From Locusta migratoria (lineage: Eukaryota; Arthropoda; Insecta; Orthoptera; Acrididae): DNA of 64,000 nucleotides. Shown one piece after another: positions 60,611-64,000 of the stretch. Each line of letters opens with the position of its first letter. The stretch's first letter is position 1. The position numbers and the translations under genes are program-made. Where the stretch lies: assembly GCA_026315105.1 (NCBI GenBank), contig CM048744.1:660675676-660739675 (forward strand). The letters run 5' to 3'. Under the pieces are notes generated by a model that worked only from the letters and a program-made list of their open reading frames with translations, was not told the origin of the DNA and did no database searches.

Positions 60611-61440
60611 CATTGATAACGACCCAAACAACAACAAAACCCACACCACATTTTTTTACTAGCTGCTGCTATGTATGCTGCTGGCAAAGTTGCCATCCTG
60701 GTGGGGACTTTTGGTTCTCCTGCTGGCAACTGTGTTACTTGACTCTGGAATCAGTGACCTGAACATGTTCATTGTTGTCTGTCACACATGACAATAGCCC
60801 TGTATCCACAGGTGGTATGGGATATGTCATTGCAGTTTGATTTTGATTTGTCAAACACTATTGAGAAAAGGATATCTGTAGATGGAAACCCACTTTTCGA
60901 CAACATTCCTAATAATGTTGCTGTAGCATCAAAGGAAGGCATTAATTTGATCTGAAATTACGTAAATGGTAGTTCAAAAATATGTACAGTTTCAATGCAA
61001 AGGTCAGCATTAGCTACAGAAACCTCAATGCCATTACTGTCACTGTGCCTAAATTTTTAAATGCTGCTACTCATTTGTATGATGTTATTACACATATCCA
61101 GGTTATTCGACATAAACTAGGCCTACTGCTGACAATTGATAGGTGGTTCAGAATGATTTCATAAGGGGACAGTTTCAAAACTACTTCTACCTTATAATAT
61201 TCAGGTCACGATAATTTACATCAGAGGTGAATTTCAATGTATATTTTCTGTCTGGACGATCCATCTTACTATCTGAGTATTTTCACTAGGAATAACCAAG
61301 TGTTATGTGTGTAGCTACATCATTTGACTCACCACTGACTGTAGCTCAACAATTCAAAACACCACAGGCAAACACCATGACACCTGCATTCCAGAGTTTA
61401 CTCAATTACCACCACTTTCAATGAAGCATTTTTACTTAGT
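60611..61440. other. No recognisable gene
   Basis: No frame with recognisable motifs and no transposon ends found. Confidence 0.5.
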
Positions 61441-61716
61441 GCATCTTTATATATAAGATAGTGTGTTTGTATTGCATAAAAATCTACAACTCTGTTCCAA
61501 TCTTGATGATATTTTGCACACTTAACCTTCAAAATAAGAATGAGGTCATCTTTTCACTGATCACAATGAAAGTTAATGTTTATAATTTTTCATAGTCAGG
61601 TGTAGAAAGCAATGGGGACTGATGAGGCAAAGGAAGAAAGAGAGAGGAGGGGGAGATAGGCAAAGAGAGAAGGAAAGTAATAATAAAACTGGAATAACTA
61701 AATACCTGGGAAACAC
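61441..61716 (+). mobile_element. Helitron-like non-autonomous fragment with CTAG end
   Basis: Shares GTATTGCATA, TCTAC, TTCCAATCTTGATGA-ATTTT with 21700-21770. It ends AATACCTGGGAAACACCGG then TTTTTCAGCTAGT near 61732, a decayed hairpin followed by CTAG and T. No protein frame. Confidence 0.45.
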
Positions 61717-61739
61717 CGGTTTTTCAGCTAGTAATTATA

Positions 61740-62200
61740 TAAACAACGCTATTAAAAGTTTCTTGGGTATAATTGAAGTCTATTCGGATGTAATCACCAG
61801 AGGCCTCAGCACAACTATCCCACTGTTTAACGAGCCAAAGGACCCCTGTTCCCAGAATTCCTGTGGCTGTGACAAGAGCTAGTCTTCTACTGTGTCCAGT
61901 TTGTCATCAGACCTGAAGTGCTTCCTGTTAAGATGCTTTTTATCAGACGAAACAGATGGAAGTCACAGGGCAACATGTCCGATCCTTAGTGCAGATGCTC
62001 AAGCTATTCTCATCTGAACTTGCCCAGTAGACTTAGTGTGACCCTGGAGACTATGGATGCGTGTTATGATGGAGCAGACTCCTTCCCTCCTTGAGCAGCC
62101 CAAGGCGTTTGCACTTGATGGACTTACACAGGCTATGGAGTGTCTCACAGTACACATCATTGTTTATGGAGTTTGATGAGTATCAGATCTCAGACTTTGA
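61740..62200 (-). pseudogene. mariner-like transposase C-terminal remnant
   Basis: Minus-strand pieces read KHFRSDDKLDTVED, LLSQPQEFWEQG and VKQWDSCAEASGDYI. This is the typical end of mariner transposases: FRSD-EV, PKEF and L-RW-KC-E--GDY blocks in order. Two frame changes. The catalytic part upstream is not clear. It directly adjoins the Helitron-like terminus. Confidence 0.7.
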
Positions 62201-62299
62201 AATAGATGGTGAGCATTGCCCTGCCTGCTGAGCAGGGCTGTCTTTATCAAGGGGTATGGGGCACCTCGGCACCGCTACCCGGGGGCGCTAGGCGGGCGC

Positions 62300-62432
62300 T
62301 GCGTGTGGATGGCTGCATTGTCTAAGGTGCCATGTCATCCTTGAAGGCATGGCCGCTCCCACCGGTAGTTCGAGTTCTCCCTTGGACGTGGGTGTTTATT
62401 TCATCTTTACAATGAGTTAGTGTAAGGTAATT
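62300..62432 (+). mobile_element. tRNA-derived SINE fragment (variant of main family)
   Basis: Reads GTCTAAGGTGCCATGTC, a decayed B box GGTAGTTCGAGTTCTCCC, then GGACGTGGGTGT and AATGAGTTAGTGTAAGG. The order matches the SINE found inverted at 63275-63660. Confidence 0.6.
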
Positions 62433-62440
62433 TTAGTGAT

Positions 62441-63274
62441 GAAAAATTACTGAACAAACATTTGTTATACCTGTAAAAATGTAGGCCCTGATATTGTTTA
62501 CAAATACGCCTTATGTAGCTTTCGGCACAACTTCGATGGGGAAGTATATGTGGCACAAAAAAAAGGAGGGGGGGGCAGTTACGCATAGGATTGTATGGAA
62601 TAGTTTGACTCTCGTTGCAGAAAGGGAAGGCGAGCTACAGGGAATGTTAACAGAATACACACTCAATGCTACTGAAAGAAACAGCAACTTTCAGCTTGGC
62701 CAAGCAATAATAATACTGCAACTTCTAATCATTGGGTGTGAAACATTGCTGAATCATTAAAACGGCCTATACGTTGGTACTCCGTAATCCATAATTTCTG
62801 CAGTTGAATGTCATTTGAAAACAAATGATAGATTACAACTGCACTTTTTGCCTTTCTACTGTGTGACAGATTTCTCATTACAACAGTCAGATATTTTAAG
62901 ACCGCAATAACACCAGAAACTAAAAAACAAAATATGACAAGACTTCACACCTCAGTAGACAGTGGTACAGCATGCTCCAGTGGTGATGCCATGCTCAGAA
63001 CTAGGGCACCTGTATATAGAAGGGCATGCGCATCAACTTCTGCAGTAGCAGCAGCTTCCACCACATTTTTGTTCCAAGCAGTGGTAGTGTGAGCATGTGA
63101 AAGGAGAAGTAGTTTTTATTATTTATTTATTTATTTGGATTTCTTCATTTCAAATGCAAAGATCAAAAGGCAAATAACGACGTGGATTAAAAATAATCTG
63201 GAAGTATATTTATTTTAACGGAGTTTTGAAAATCATTAAATATCGATTCTGAAACGTGCCCACATGGGTGTGTA
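62441..63274. other. No recognisable gene
   Basis: Contains a GGGGGGG run near 62568 and an (ATTT)n tract near 63119-63137. Nothing else identifiable. Confidence 0.5.
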
Positions 63275-63660
63275 TTCAAATGTTTGTAAAGTTATGGGTC
63301 CAAACTGCTCTGGTCATCGGTCCCTAGGTGTACAAACTACTTTAACTTACCTTAAGGACAACACACCAGTGGCGGACTAAGGCTGTCGGTGGCCCAAGGC
63401 AGCGGCAAAACAATATGAGGCCCCCTTACACTTGTAAATACATGCATTACTATAGAAAAGTAACTTATGTGATTTGGAGGCGCCCTAGGACAAGAGGCAC
63501 AGGACAGTATAAAAAAATTGCTTTTGAGATTTAGAGGTCTACGCCCCTGCCCCCCCCCCCCTTAGACCACCACTGCAACACACATACCCGTGTCCGAGGA
63601 AAGACTCAAACCCCTGACAGGAAGCAATCCCATGGCTGGGTGTTCTGAGCAATTTTTTTG
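63275..63660 (-). mobile_element. tRNA-derived SINE, inverted, split by a MITE
   Basis: The distal part (63275-63366) on the minus strand shows TTAAGGTAAGTTAAAGTAGTTTG, GGGACCGATGACC and ACCCATAACTTTACAAAC. The proximal part (63576-63660) shows a decayed B box GGTTTGAGTCTTTCC and GGACACGGGTATGTGTG. The two halves are separated by 63367-63575. Confidence 0.8.
63367..63575. mobile_element. hAT-like MITE, 209 bp, perfect 8-bp duplication
   Basis: Starts CAGTGGCGGACTAAGG and ends CCTTAGACCACCACTG, its imperfect inverse. CAACACAC flanks both sides (63359-63366 and 63576-63583). An 8-bp duplication and CAGTGGCG-type ends are hAT characteristics. It is non-coding and needs transposase from elsewhere. 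It sits inside a SINE, so it is younger than that SINE. Confidence 0.85.
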
Positions 63661-64000
63661 AACTCATCTGAACAGTTTGGCTGGATGCCATATGCACTAC
63701 CGAAGCTCCACTCACATGTGATGTCTCTCCATTTTCGAATGCGATCATACATATTATCTATACTTACCTGAAGTTTTCGAATTTTATTTTGTGACTGTTC
63801 ATAGACATTCCCTCATTCATTGGTCATTGAACTGTTAACCATGTTGAAGAGACATTGAAAATGGTTGGTATTGCTGACAACTTCAAAAGTTACAAACTAT
63901 CAGCTGTATTTTGCTCAAACTGTCTTCGAAATGAATCTAAAATTGGTGTACCAATTAATTAATAACAAATAATGTAGACTTTAAAAGGTTTTTGTTTACA

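Overview
This is animal DNA, almost certainly from an insect and most probably an orthopteran of the Schistocerca (locust/grasshopper) type. The reasons are one spliced host gene with canonical GT/AG introns, a 15.6 kb intron, AT-rich non-coding sequence, and dense arthropod-type transposons. These include a tRNA-derived SINE and an RTE-like LINE whose sequences I recognise from locust genomes. There is no bacterial operon structure, CRISPR array, rRNA gene or functional tRNA gene.

Host gene: three exons (11297-11479, 11595-11652, 27289-27497, + strand) encode the C-terminal 149 residues of malectin, an ER-membrane carbohydrate-binding protein. The 5' exons (signal peptide and first half of the malectin fold) lie left of the window or were not found. 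The last intron holds SINEs, a LINE, Penelope-like fragments and an RTE-like LINE. A mariner-like element sits about 2.1 kb after the stop codon.

Layout: 1-1260, antisense Ty1/copia gag-protease remnant and an RTE scrap. 1261-3976, a pogo/Tigger-like element abutting an unclassified element. 9396-11235, a second Tigger-like element carrying a SINE. 13640-23216 (intron), a SINE pair, an antisense LINE with twelve identical 21-bp repeats, dispersed repeats, and a striking inverted structure made of Penelope-like fragments around a (TA)n tract. 23745-27024, an almost full-length antisense RTE-like LINE. 29627-30955, mariner-like. 37200-43177, a LINE scrap and an antisense Ty3/gypsy element. 43178-44330, two fold-back elements. 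44344-58736, a Ty3/gypsy element of CsRn1 type used as a landing site by five further insertions: I-clade LINE, SINE, fold-back MITE, second SINE, RTE-like LINE. 59336-63660, mariner remnants, Helitron-like ends, SINEs and a hAT-like MITE with a perfect 8-bp duplication.

How it fits together: apart from malectin, every recognisable coding region belongs to a selfish element and nearly all carry stops, frameshifts or lost catalytic residues. The best preserved is the I-clade LINE at 44398-50042, with a 13-bp target-site duplication and few inactivating lesions. The most unusual structures are the Penelope-like palindrome at 22858-23216 and the nested CsRn1 element. Assignments come from reading motifs only; clade names were not tested by any search.
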